Positions 46,237-56,700 of a stretch of 64,000 nucleotides of DNA are shown here, in pieces. The position numbers were made by a program, and so were the translations under genes. The stretch covers positions 114,854,790 to 114,918,789 of the forward strand of contig CM038463.1 in the NCBI GenBank assembly GCA_021464415.1, written 5' to 3'. The stretch comes from Lonicera japonica. Taxonomy: Eukaryota > Streptophyta > Magnoliopsida > Dipsacales > Caprifoliaceae. How positions within the stretch are numbered: position 1 is the first letter of the stretch; the number at the start of each line of letters is the position of its first letter. Below the pieces are notes generated by a model that was given only the letters and a program-made list of their open reading frames with translations, made no database searches and was not told the origin of the DNA.

Positions 46237-47289
46237 ATGTCGTTGAAGAGCCAAGGCTTTTTCGGAGACTTGCCTTCAAGGTATCAAGAAACTGGGCAAT
46301 TTTCCTTTGCCTAGCCTGCTTTTGTGTTGGAATGTTGATTAGCAGCAGGTGCTTTTCTGGGATTAATTTGTTACCATTATTTGTTTGGTGATCTTTTCGT
46401 TTGAGATTTTGTGCTTTCTTAGAATTATAGATTGGTAAATTCACATAGTTTTTCCTACGACAAAAGAGTTGGCATCATGTCAATTCAAACTCTTATGAAT
46501 TTTATGTGAATTTATAGAATTCCTGATAATTGGACAAAAACTCAAAACATGCTTACACTTGTGTACTTATGAGGGTTCATCTTGCAGTGTTTTATATTGA
46601 AGTATTTCCTAGTCTGGGTAATGTGTTGAATGAGAGATCATTGGTGATAAATATTTTTCACATTGATTGAATGGCTCAGGTTTTGGTCGCGCTGGTTACT
46701 CTGATTCGCAATCCTATAAATATTTCTCACTGTATCATGTTCATTTATTTAATCTAGTGGCTAATGCAAGTCCTTATGGTCAACTTTAACTCATTTACAA
46801 TGTTTTCTAAATTTTTGAATTGCTTCTTCATTTACTTATGCTTGTTAAAGTATTAATGTCCATATAGCATTTTGGATCTTTTGCTTGATATTTTTCTGAA
46901 GGTTGTAAGCTCTGAAATCAGTAATAGCACGGGTGAAGATTCAAAAGTCTGTCATGCTATCCAGTAAGCTATGTTAATGTTATTTGATCTTGATTCCAAA
47001 GTTCTATGCTGAAGGAAACCTTAAAAGGCAAAACCTTTTTTTCTTTTTATGTAATATAGGAAGCTAGATAAAACAATCATAGCTATAGAAAGAGAACTAG
47101 TTGCTGCAAAGAAAATGAACAAGTATCTGTCGAGGGACAAGTGGGACGGTTGCCGAACTAAATTCTTCCAGAAAATATTTGATGGTTATAGGAATTATTA
47201 TAGGTTTTAGTAGCCAGAAACGAAGAGAGTCAGTTAGGGCTACTTGGATGCCACAAGCTAAACTGGATCTTCTAGATTCTTGTGTATAG
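46237..47289 (+). pseudogene. beta-1,3-galactosyltransferase (GT31) pseudogene, 5' part
   Basis: The ATG at 46237 opens MSLKSQGFFGDLPSR. The expected transmembrane anchor RNWAIFLCLACFCVGMLI follows in another frame from about 46284, so a frameshift lies between. A second piece (46912-46963, acceptor ctgaag, donor gtaagc) joins 47060 in frame to give KLDKTIIAIERELVAAKK, the N-terminal coiled region of plant GT31 proteins. The next block, [27 protein letters not shown] (about 47170-47256, written here as one region, not quoted further), is again in a shifted frame and then runs to a TAG at 47287. Intact relatives are Golgi enzymes that add galactose to glycoproteins or arabinogalactans. Confidence 0.8.
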
Positions 47290-47717
47290 TTTTTTTTTTT
47301 GGTTAGTTTCACTTACACTACTATACTAAAAAAGTTTTATCTGATCCTTTTTTGTTTTGGATTTTGTTGATAATAAACAACCAGGGGAAAAAAGGAGGAA
47401 GCTATAGGAACACAAGGGTATTGTCATTTGCTTCATTATTGGTCACGGGCGTGAATTATGCATTAAAAAGATATTATTAGGTGCACAATTTTTTGTAGTT
47501 TCTATCCTTAGAATGGTTATATTAGGCATATGGTGATTTATGGTCTTTCATTCAAGTTGTAGTTTCACAATAATTGTTGGTATGAAAGAAAGTGGAGTGC
47601 CTGTTATTGTTGTACTGGTGTAATAATAGAAGCAGGACCTTGTTGGCTTAAAGAATTGAAAGTAAACCACCTAAAGTATAACATTGTAGAGAAATCCCAA
47701 AGGTTAAAGGTACTTGG

Positions 47718-47998
47718 TGTGAAAGCTAAGAAGGTAGTAATAGAATTGAAGAAGTGTTTTTGTATTATTGAATGTGTATTTGTCTACAATGAGAACCCTC
47801 TAATATATACAAGTGAAGAGGGAAGAAAGAATAAACATGATGATGAAAATAAGCAACATAATTACATAGCAAATGATGAAGAATAAACATGATGATGAAA
47901 ATAAGCAACATAATTACATACCAAATGATGAAAGCAAGCAACATAATTACAATACACATCTAAAGAACATAGAGATGGTATATTATATTCCTTTAACA
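47718..47998 (-). repeat. 3' LTR of Copia element 2 (left copy)
   Basis: 281 bp. It contains an internal direct duplication of about 51 bp (units starting AATAAACATGATGATG). No difference from the right copy seen by eye. The adjacent polypurine tract reads as a C run at 47999-48005 on the + strand. Confidence 0.93.
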
Positions 47999-48011
47999 CC
48001 CCCCCGCAAGC

Positions 48012-51000
48012 TCACGATGACTTGGAAAGCAAGTGGAGCTTGGACACCAGAAAGCGGAAGCGAGTAGTTACATGGGATTTTGTGAAAAGATCAGCTGGTT
48101 GAAGTGCGGTAGAGATGTGTGGTAGCCGAATGTGTCCTTGGGATAGATGATGACGAGTAAAGTGACAGTCCACTTCAATATGCTTTGTCCGCTCGTGAAA
48201 GACATCGTTATGGGCGATTTGGATGGCACTTCGATTGTCACAAAATAGAGGTGTGGGATCCGTAATAGTGATGCCCATATCTTGGAGTAGCCAGCGAAGC
48301 CAAATGATTTCTGCGGTGGTGTGAGCAAGAGCACGATATTCAGCCTCAGCACTGGATCGAGCAATAACAGTTTGCTTCTTACTTTTCCATGAAATAAGAG
48401 AGTCTCCCAGAAAGATGCAGAAGCCCGTGGTGGATCGCCGATCATTTATATCACCAGCCCAGTCAGAATCAGAGTATCCCTGGAGCGTAAGACTCGAGGC
48501 TGATGATAGATGTAAGCCTTGGTAGATGGTCCCTTTGATGTACCGAATGATGCGAAGAACAGCAGCAAAGTGGACAGAGCGCGGTGCAGACATGAATTGA
48601 CTCACAATGTGGACAGCATAGCTGATATCGGGCCTGGTGATGGTGAGATAGTTGAGACTACCAACGAGCTGCCGATATAATGTAGGGTTGGCCAGTGGAG
48701 TACCATCTGAAGGAGAGAACTTAACATTCATTTCAAGCGGAGTATCGGCGAGCTTGTTATCTGTCAGGCCAGCCCGGTCAACAATGTCAGAAGCATATTT
48801 TACCTGAGAGAGGAAGTATCCGGTGGAGGAATGATCAACTTCAATGCCCAGGAAGTAACGAAGAGTACCTAGATCCTTCATTTCAAAACATGAAGACAGA
48901 TATTGTTGGAGTCGAGTTATACCGTCCAAATTGTTCCCAGTAATAATCATATCATCGACATATATCAGGAGAACAACAATGCCCAGAGAGGAGGAAGAGG
49001 TGAACATAGCGGAGTCATGTGTACTCTGAGAAAAACCATGTTGAAGGAGAGCAGTGGAGAACTTTTCAAACCAGGCTCGGGGTGCTTGTTTGAGACCATA
49101 GAGAGCACGCCGTAGTTTGCATACTTGCCCGGGGGAGTGAGGAAGGCCTGGAGGAGGTTGCATATAAACTACTTCAGAGAGATCACCATGAAGAAAGGCG
49201 TTCTTGACATCCATTTGATGAATCGTCCACTGTTTGATAGATGCAACTGAAATGAGAGTGCGCACAGTAGTCATACGGGCGACAGGAGCAAAGGTTTCCT
49301 CATAATCAATGCCATATTCTTGAGTGAAGCCCTTGGCAACTAGACGAGCCTTGTATCGATCAATAGAACCATCAGCCTTAGTTTTGATTTTGTAAACCCA
49401 TTTGCAACCAACAATAGAGTGACCGTTAGGTAAGGTGGTAAGCTCCCATGTATTGGTCTGTTGGAGAGCAGTAAGTTCCTCAGCCATAGCCTGTTGCCAA
49501 AGAGGGTCTGAGGAAGCAGCGCGGTAGGAGGTAGGTTCATGGAGAGACAGCATGGCAGAGAGGAAGCAATGATAATCTGAGAGCTTAGCCGGTGGGCGAC
49601 GATCACGAGTAGGACGTGGCTCAGAACCGTCAATGGGATTGATCAAGTCAGGACAGGGCGTAGAGTCATCGGCATGTGTGATTTCAGGGACAGGAGCAGG
49701 TAAGGGTGTAGGTTCAGGAGTGGGGAGATGGGTGTTTGGAAAAATAGTTGGAGGAGGAGAGGAATCAGTGAATGGATCAACCGGTAGGGAGGGCTCAGTA
49801 AAAGATACAGAGTCCTTATGCAATGTGTAGTATGGGGTATGTTCCCAGAAGGTGACATGTCGAGAGATACGTAGTCTTTTGGTAAGAGGGTCATAACAAC
49901 GATAACCCTTTTGTTGAAGGCCATACCCTAAGAAAACGCACATCGCCGTCTTTGGGGTAAGTTTTGTGCGTTCGCGTTTAGGGAGAAGCACAAAACAGGT
50001 AGATCCAAAAACACGAAGGTAGGAGTAATCAGGTCTGGTACCAAAAAGACGTTCAAAGGGAGACATGCTACCTGTAACCAATGAAGGAATGCGATTAATG
50101 ATGAATGCAGAGGTATGGATGGCTTCCCCCCAGAAAACGGAGGGGACAGATGAAGAAATAAGTAAGGTTCGGGCTGTCTCAACAAGATGGCGGTGTTTAC
50201 GTTCTGCCACCCCATTTTGTTGAGGGGTGTCTGTGCAAGAAAGCTGAGGAAGGGTTCCTTGAGATTTAAGAAAATCAAGAAAGGATTTAGACAAATATTC
50301 ACCCCCAGAATCGGATCGAAAAACTTTAATGATTTTAGAAAATTGAGTTTTGATCATAGTGGAAAATTCAATGTAAGTTTTCAAAAAATCCGAACGGGAA
50401 TGAAGTAGGTAAGTCCAGGTATAGCGGGAGTAATCATCAATGAACACAACATAGTATTGGGCCCCACCCATAGAGGTAATTGGGGCTTTACCCCAGACAT
50501 CAGAATGCACAAGGTCAAAAGGAGAGTGTGAAACAGTATGACTATTATTAAATGGAAGAGCTGGTTGTTTAGCCAGTTTACAAGCAACACAAGAGAGATC
50601 TTTATCTAATGTAGCTGGTCCTAACAACCCTTGTTTAACCATAAACTGAAGACGAGAAAAGGAAACATGACCTAGTCTAGAATGCCAGGAAAAAAAGGAG
50701 GAGGGATTGGGGGTAAATGTCGCAAAGGAAGAGCCAGTGAGGGAAGGAAGTTGTAACTTGTCCGTCACATATAGGCGTCCGACTCTATGGCCTGTCCCAA
50801 CTGATGTCCCTGTCGAACGGTCCTGCACAACAAAACCAGAAGAATCAAAAGAAACGGTTAGCCCAAGGTCACATAGTTGACCAACAGATAAGAGTTGCAT
50901 AGATAGTTTAGGGACAAGAAGGACATCAGGAACAGACAAACCGTTGGCTGTATGGATGGAACCAATGTGGCTAGCAGAGATAGTGGATCCACTAGCTGTA

Positions 51001-52103
51001 TGGATCGGGGGAGATGAGTCTATCGGGCTAGAAGTGACAAAGTGGGTATTGTCAAAGGTCATGTGGTTGGAAGCTCCAGAGTCGAGGAACCATGGAGAGA
51101 CCGGTGTTCCAGTAGGAGCAGAGAAGGCAGATGCCACAGTATGATTGAGACGAGAAGGATTGGCGGATTCCATGGGAGTGGTTTGCGGACAAAAACCAGG
51201 TGGAGATGGAGAGTTGATATTTGATGGGTCAGGCGATGTGAAGGCAGCAGTAGGGTGGGAGGAGTGGTGTAAGCCACGCATGTACCGTGAAGTAGGAGAG
51301 GGACAGTACTTGACGGTGTGACCAATTTCTTTACAGTAATTACATTTAACCGGTGATAAACCTCTAATTGCCCTAGGAGAAGAATGGGGAGAGTATGAGG
51401 AGGCATGAGGAGGGCGTGGGGAAGGGTGATATGTGGGAGGGCGAAAAAACTGTGATTGAGGGCGAGGGGTTGCAATGAACACGGAGGACAGAGATGAAGA
51501 GATGCCACGGCGGGTTTCTTCAGTAATGAGTTCAGTTAAGGCTACTTCAACGGTAGGTAGAGGCTTTCGGTGAAGCATGGCAGCCCGTAGCGGTTCAAAC
51601 TCTTCTCTGAGAGCCATTAGAAACTGGACAAGACGAGTCTCTTCACGAAAGGTCTCCCATAATTTCAGATCAGTGGTCCATTGTGGCTCCATAAGTTCCA
51701 ACTGATCCCAGATAAGGGACATACTAGAGTGAAAGTCGGAAACAGATTGGCCCACTTGTTGCTGGAGTGCTCGAATATCTTGTTCAAGCTTATACTTTTT
51801 GGCAAAGTTGGATTGTACATACCGGTTTGCCAAAAAAAGCCAAGCTTTTTGTGCAGTATCACATTTGCCGAGTTGTATGCTAATAGATGGGATTACGGTA
51901 TTGGCAATCCAGGTCAAGATTTTGTTGTTGTTAATATCCCATTCAGAAAATTTGGGATCAGTATCAGCAGGACATGTTTCTTTGCCAGAGACATAATTCC
52001 AGAGGCCTTTTCCTTTCAAAAAATTGCGAAACAACATAGACCAATGACTGTAATTGTTGCCATCAAGCTTAATGGTAATAGGTATTTCTGAATTGGAAGA
52101 CAT
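48012..52103 (-). CDS. Copia gag-pol polyprotein (element 2)
   Basis: A single open frame; the first ATG is at 52130, but MSSNSEIPITIKLDG at 52103 fits the usual gag start better. Numbering from 52130, the order is: gag (about aa 10-220); zinc knuckle CNYCKEIGHTVKYC (about 264-277); aspartic protease WFLDSGASNHM (Asp351); integrase with its zinc region and core (HSDVWG, RSDSGGEY, ERKHRHLVETARTLL); reverse transcriptase (QMDVKNAFLHGDL, YVDDMII); RNase H ([41 protein letters not shown]). No stop or frameshift is visible and all catalytic motifs are present. The product is normally cleaved into capsid, protease, integrase and reverse transcriptase for cytoplasmic particle assembly. Confidence 0.93.
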   Translation of the reverse strand: MSSNSEIPITIKLDGNNYSHWSMLFRNFLKGKGLWNYVSGKETCPADTDPKFSEWDINNNKILTWIANTVIPSISIQLGKCDTAQKAWLFLANRYVQSNFAKKYKLEQDIRALQQQVGQSVSDFHSSMSLIWDQLELMEPQWTTDLKLWETFREETRLVQFLMALREEFEPLRAAMLHRKPLPTVEVALTELITEETRRGISSSLSSVFIATPRPQSQFFRPPTYHPSPRPPHASSYSPHSSPRAIRGLSPVKCNYCKEIGHTVKYCPSPTSRYMRGLHHSSHPTAAFTSPDPSNINSPSPPGFCPQTTPMESANPSRLNHTVASAFSAPTGTPVSPWFLDSGASNHMTFDNTHFVTSSPIDSSPPIHTASGSTISASHIGSIHTANGLSVPDVLLVPKLSMQLLSVGQLCDLGLTVSFDSSGFVVQDRSTGTSVGTGHRVGRLYVTDKLQLPSLTGSSFATFTPNPSSFFSWHSRLGHVSFSRLQFMVKQGLLGPATLDKDLSCVACKLAKQPALPFNNSHTVSHSPFDLVHSDVWGKAPITSMGGAQYYVVFIDDYSRYTWTYLLHSRSDFLKTYIEFSTMIKTQFSKIIKVFRSDSGGEYLSKSFLDFLKSQGTLPQLSCTDTPQQNGVAERKHRHLVETARTLLISSSVPSVFWGEAIHTSAFIINRIPSLVTGSMSPFERLFGTRPDYSYLRVFGSTCFVLLPKRERTKLTPKTAMCVFLGYGLQQKGYRCYDPLTKRLRISRHVTFWEHTPYYTLHKDSVSFTEPSLPVDPFTDSSPPPTIFPNTHLPTPEPTPLPAPVPEITHADDSTPCPDLINPIDGSEPRPTRDRRPPAKLSDYHCFLSAMLSLHEPTSYRAASSDPLWQQAMAEELTALQQTNTWELTTLPNGHSIVGCKWVYKIKTKADGSIDRYKARLVAKGFTQEYGIDYEETFAPVARMTTVRTLISVASIKQWTIHQMDVKNAFLHGDLSEVVYMQPPPGLPHSPGQVCKLRRALYGLKQAPRAWFEKFSTALLQHGFSQSTHDSAMFTSSSSLGIVVLLIYVDDMIITGNNLDGITRLQQYLSSCFEMKDLGTLRYFLGIEVDHSSTGYFLSQVKYASDIVDRAGLTDNKLADTPLEMNVKFSPSDGTPLANPTLYRQLVGSLNYLTITRPDISYAVHIVSQFMSAPRSVHFAAVLRIIRYIKGTIYQGLHLSSASSLTLQGYSDSDWAGDINDRRSTTGFCIFLGDSLISWKSKKQTVIARSSAEAEYRALAHTTAEIIWLRWLLQDMGITITDPTPLFCDNRSAIQIAHNDVFHERTKHIEVDCHFTRHHLSQGHIRLPHISTALQPADLFTKSHVTTRFRFLVSKLHLLSKSS

Positions 52104-52227
52104 GTTAAAGAAATGGGGTAGATATAACAAAAATAAAACCTGAAGTGAGGATGATAGGAATGGAATTGGCAGGAACGGAGCCCACGATTGAGTACGGAAG
52201 ACGGAAAAACCCCAGAAACAAGTGTTT

Positions 52228-52229
<2 letters not shown>

Positions 52230-52267
<38 letters not shown>
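52230..52267 (-). repeat. long A tract (T run on + strand) upstream of gag, element 2
   Basis: About 38 T on the + strand, hence an A tract in the element's RNA leader, about 125 bases before the likely gag start. Confidence 0.9.
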
Positions 52268-52270
<3 letters not shown>

Positions 52271-52329
52271 AACAGTGTTCTAACGGCGTAGGTCAACTGC
52301 CGTTAATACTAACGGCGTTATATTTCACG

Positions 52330-52590
52330 CCGTGAGACGCGCGTGAGTGGAGCTGGAGCGCGTGTGATAGACGCGCAAGTCAACGCGTGAGAGTGTGAAG
52401 GCGCGTGAGGGAGTGCGTGTCACGTTCGCGTGAGCGCGTGTATCCGCGTGAGAGAGTGAGGGCGCGTAGGGGAGTGAGTATCACGCGCGCGTGAGCGCGT
52501 TTTGAGAGTTGGTTAGCGCGAGTGGGTGGCGCGCGTGGGTTTTGAGGCGGAAGACAGTGGTTTTCTCTCGGCGCGTGAGAGCGCGTGAGA
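52330..52590 (-). promoter_or_regulatory. CGCG-box-rich leader of Copia element 2
   Basis: GC-rich stretch inside an AT-rich element, with about 19 overlapping CGCG tetramers, mostly as GCGCGTGAG-like units (CTCACGCGC on the coding strand). CGCG boxes are the known target of CAMTA calmodulin-binding transcription factors. The stretch lies between the primer site and gag, so it is transcribed. Confidence 0.55.
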
Positions 52591-52830
52591 GGGAATTTGA
52601 GGATGATTCTTGCGCAGTTGGTTTCGTCTCGAGTAGACGAAGACAGTGGTGGTTGGTTGAAGATTTTTGGTGACTGTTTGGATAGTTTTCGAGAGTGACA
52701 AAGAGGGTGCAATTGTTCTGGTTTTGAGGAATGGAATTGCTGTATTTTTGAGCAGAGGAGAAGGTTTGTGAATGAAACAGAGGAGAGTAATGGAGGAGAT
52801 ACAGTAGGTAGTGGAAAATTAAAATCGTTC

Positions 52831-52841
52831 CTCTGATACCA
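52831..52841 (-). other. primer-binding site of Copia element 2
   Basis: CTCTGATACCA on the + strand, i.e. TGGTATCAGAG on the element's strand, abutting the right LTR. Initiator-methionine tRNA type. Confidence 0.9.
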
Positions 52842-53122
52842 TGTGAAAGCTAAGAAGGTAGTAATAGAATTGAAGAAGTGTTTTTGTATTATTGAATGTG
52901 TATTTGTCTACAATGAGAACCCTCTAATATATACAAGTGAAGAGGGAAGAAAGAATAAACATGATGATGAAAATAAGCAACATAATTACATAGCAAATGA
53001 TGAAGAATAAACATGATGATGAAAATAAGCAACATAATTACATACCAAATGATGAAAGCAAGCAACATAATTACAATACACATCTAAAGAACATAGAGAT
53101 GGTATATTATATTCCTTTAACA
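52842..53122 (-). repeat. 5' LTR of Copia element 2 (right copy)
   Basis: 281 bp, the promoter LTR of the minus-strand element, by eye identical to 47718-47998 and including the same internal 51-bp duplication. Followed by CTTGG. Confidence 0.93.
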
Positions 53123-53330
53123 CTTGGATCCTCTAGACATCCATCGTCTGTTACGTGTTACAAGCTCCATTATCCACATGTGTGAAGCTAAGAATTTCTA
53201 CTTGTAAATTATGAATATCCCAAGTTGAGAGTCCAATTGTCCTCTTTCGGATGTCTCAATTTAGAGTCTACTTTGTAAAATCAATCTATGAAATCTCACG
53301 ATGAATAAAAAACTTTTGTTCTTGACCATT

Positions 53331-53420
53331 GATTACATTGTTATTAGTGCAACATCAGGTGCTATTCTTGATAAAGCTATTGAAGAATAGGACGGAAAGC
53401 ATGGAGACTTCTTGAGATTG
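53331..53420 (+). pseudogene. GT31 galactosyltransferase pseudogene, middle exon
   Basis: DYIVISATSGAILDKAIEE, then an in-frame TAG at 53388-53390, then DGKHGDFLRL. Working family members read HSATSGGxLDxAIExE-DxxHGDFLRL here, so the stop sits inside a conserved block. It lies between the two Copia insertions. Confidence 0.8.
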
Positions 53421-53521
53421 TCATACCAGTATTCTGTTTTACTGCAGAAACATTATTTTTGGATTGCAAGAACAGGAAGATCGGATAAGGTTATCATAGG
53501 GATTACTTTTGTCTTTGTTTA

Positions 53522-53767
53522 TGTAGAAAACTAAAGAGAGAATAAATTGTTCTTGATATTATTCATATGTCTTTGTTTACAATGGAAATGTCCTGAATAT
53601 ATACAAGAGAAGGAGGAGACATGACAGCCTAAGTCATGAGGGAGACAAGAAGAATAAAGGAAAGGAATGGAATAAAGGGAAAGGAGAAGCTTTACAACAA
53701 TGGTGCATGCTTTACAATAATGGATATACAACTCATTTATAATATACAACTAATTTCTAATCTAACA
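53522..53767 (-). repeat. 3' LTR of Copia element 3 (left copy)
   Basis: 246 bp, no difference from the right copy seen by eye. The polypurine tract appears as CCCCCCCCTC at 53765-53775 on the + strand. Confidence 0.93.
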
Positions 53768-53780
53768 CCCCCCCTCAAAC

Positions 53781-56700
53781 TCAAGGTGGTAAATGTGAGG
53801 TCAGCTTGAGTTTGGAAAGCAAATTCTGAAAGCGACCTGTCGGATGAACTTTAGTGAATATGTCCGCTGGTTGATCAATGGATGAGATGGGGATGAGACG
53901 AATAGTGTTGCTGGATATATGCTGGCGAATGAAGTGACAGTCAATCTCAATATGCTTTGTTCGTTCATGGAACACATCATTGTGAGCAATCTGAATAGCA
54001 CTTTGATTATCACATTTAAGCACCGTCGGGAGATGTTGAGGAACTCCCATGTCCGAGAGGAGCCAACGGAGCCAAACAATTTCTTGAGCGGTGTCAGCCA
54101 GAGCACGATATTCTGCCTCTGTACTAGAGCGAGAAACTAGTGTTTGTTTCTTACTACGCCAAGATATAAGCGAGTCTCCTAAGAATATGCAATAACCGGT
54201 AGTTGATCGTCTGTCAGTTGGATCACCAGCCCAATCAGAATCTGAATACGCACGTAGTTCAAAGGAGGATGTAGATGAGAACTGCAAGCCATGAAACATT
54301 GTTCCTTTAATATACCTGAGAATTCGAAGAACGGCAGTATAATGAGTGGATCGTGGAGCAGCCATAAATTGACTGACGATGTGGACGGCATGGGCAATGT
54401 CCGGACGAGTGACAGTGAGGTAGACCAGGCTGCCAACAAGTTGTCGATACAAAGTTGCATCACTAAGAGGAGTACCATCAAGAGGAGTAAGTTTGGTACT
54501 TGTTTCCAACGGAGTAGACGCAGTTTTGCAGTCGGTGATACCCGCACGACTGAGAAGATCAGAAGCATATTTGGCTTGGGAGAGATAGTAACCAGCAGAA
54601 TCAGATAACACTTCAAGCCCTAAAAAATAGTTTAGACGACCGAGATCTTTCATCTCAAAATGACGACTGAGAGATTGTTTGAGTTCAGAGATACCACTAG
54701 TATCATCCCCGGTAATAATCATGTCATCTACATACAGAACCAGAAGTGTAATACCTGTAGTCCTCTTTCTGATGAAGAGCCCATAGTCATAAGCACTAGA
54801 GGTAAAACCCATTGTTTGAATAGTAGAACTAAACTTTTCAAACCAGGCACGAGGGGCTTGTTTTAGACCATACAAGGCACGGCGTAGTTTGCACACTTGA
54901 GTGGAGGAGTGATGAAAACCTGGAGGAGGTTTCATATAAACTTCTTCTGAAAGATCACCATTTAGGAATGCATTCTTTACATCCATCTGAAAAAGTTTCC
55001 ATTTGCGAATAGCGGCAACAGCGATAAGGCTTCGGACAGAAGTTAGACGAGCTACTGGTGCAAAAGTTTCCTCATAGTCAATGCCGTATTCTTGATTAAA
55101 ACCCTTTGCAACAAGTCGGGCTTTGTATCGATCGATGGATCCATCTGATTTGGTCTTGATTTTGTACACCCATTTACATCCAACTGCTGTCTTTCCTGGT
55201 GGAAGGTTGACTAATTCCCAAGTCTGGGCTTTTTCTAATGCCTGCAATTCCTCAGTCATTGCTTGCTGCCATAGTGGGTTAGAACTAGCCTCTTTATAAG
55301 AGGAAGGCTCATGGTGAGAGAAAATAGTGGAATAACAGTGATAGTCACGAAGATGATGAGGAAGTTGTCTTACCCGTGTGGACTGACGAGGAATGGATTG
55401 TATGGCCGGATCAGTGGACGAGTCAGTGTCATTAGGATAGTCCGTGGCAGGCCCAGGAGATATGTTGATGGATGAATTAGGGTCAGGGTTTGGTGAGGTA
55501 GAGTCAGTGGGAAGGGAAATCTCACTTGATGAGGTAGAGTCAGGAGGTTCCGGTTCAGATGTGGGCGTAACAGATGTGTGGAGAGGATGGAGATCATCAG
55601 TGGAGCTAGTAAAAAAAGGGATAATGGTAGGATTGGAGACGTGAAATTTGGAAATGGATGAGAACATTTTGTGTTCCCAAAATATGACATGGCGAGACAC
55701 ACGAAGTCGTTTTGAAACAGGATCCCAGCACCGATAGCCTTTATGTTCTATCCCATACCCTAGGAAGCAACATAGTCGAGACCGAGGTTCTAGTTTTGAA
55801 TGTTCATGAGGCTGGAGTAAGACAAAACAGGCACATCCAAAAACTTTGAGAGGATTATAGTCAGGAGTATTGCCATACAACCTCTCATAAGGTGATTGAT
55901 TGTGGAAGGTAGGAATAGGATGGCGATTAATGGTATATACTGCAGTAAGAGCCGCTTCCCCCCAGAAGCGTTCAGGACATCCACTAGATATGAGAAGTGT
56001 GCGGACAGTGTCAAGAATATGACGGTGTTTACGTTCAGCACGGCCGTTTTGTTGGGATGTACCAGGACAAGAATACTGAGAAATGGTGCCTTGCTGACGT
56101 AAAAAATTTAAAAAGTTAGATTCTTTGTATTCCATAGCATTGTCAGCACGCAAAATTTTTATTGGTCGAGAAAACTGAGTTTGGATCATTTGAGCAAAAT
56201 GGTAATATAGCTGTGGTAGTTCAGAGCGATTTTTCATGAGAAATATCCATGTAAAACGGGTGTAGTCATCTATAAAAACAACAAAATATTTTGATCCTCC
56301 CATAGTATCGTGAGGAGAAGGTCCCCATACATCAGAATGAATAAGATCAAAAGCTGCGGAAGAAAGAGAAGTACTTTTATTGAAAGATAAAGCTGGTTGT
56401 TTTCCCAGTTGACATGACAAACATGAAATATTTTCCGACTTAACAGTTCCTAATCGACCAGTGGAAATAAGGGTTCTGAGCTTATCAATAGACATATGGC
56501 CTAACCGAGAGTGCCAAAGATCCATGGATGAAGTGGGAATAGTGGGAGCAGCAGCAAGAGTAGAGATGGGAACATGTGGTGGTGTGCGAAGATGGATAAG
56601 CTCGAACATGCGACCAACTTTACGGCCTATCCCAATAACCTGTCCCGTCCGTGGATCCTGCACATGACAACCAGAAGAGGAGAATAAAATAGTAAGGCCA

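Larger units (their letters stand above)
47718..53122 (-). mobile_element. full-length Ty1/Copia retrotransposon (element 2)
   Basis: A 5405-bp element opposite to the host pseudogene. Its 281-bp LTRs appear identical, with ends TGTGAAAGC...TTTAACA. It has a perfect 5-bp duplication CTTGG (47713-47717, 53123-53127), an initiator-Met primer site, a G-run polypurine tract next to the left LTR, and one uninterrupted gag-pol frame. Everything needed for autonomy is visible, and the identical LTRs mean a very recent insertion. Confidence 0.95.
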
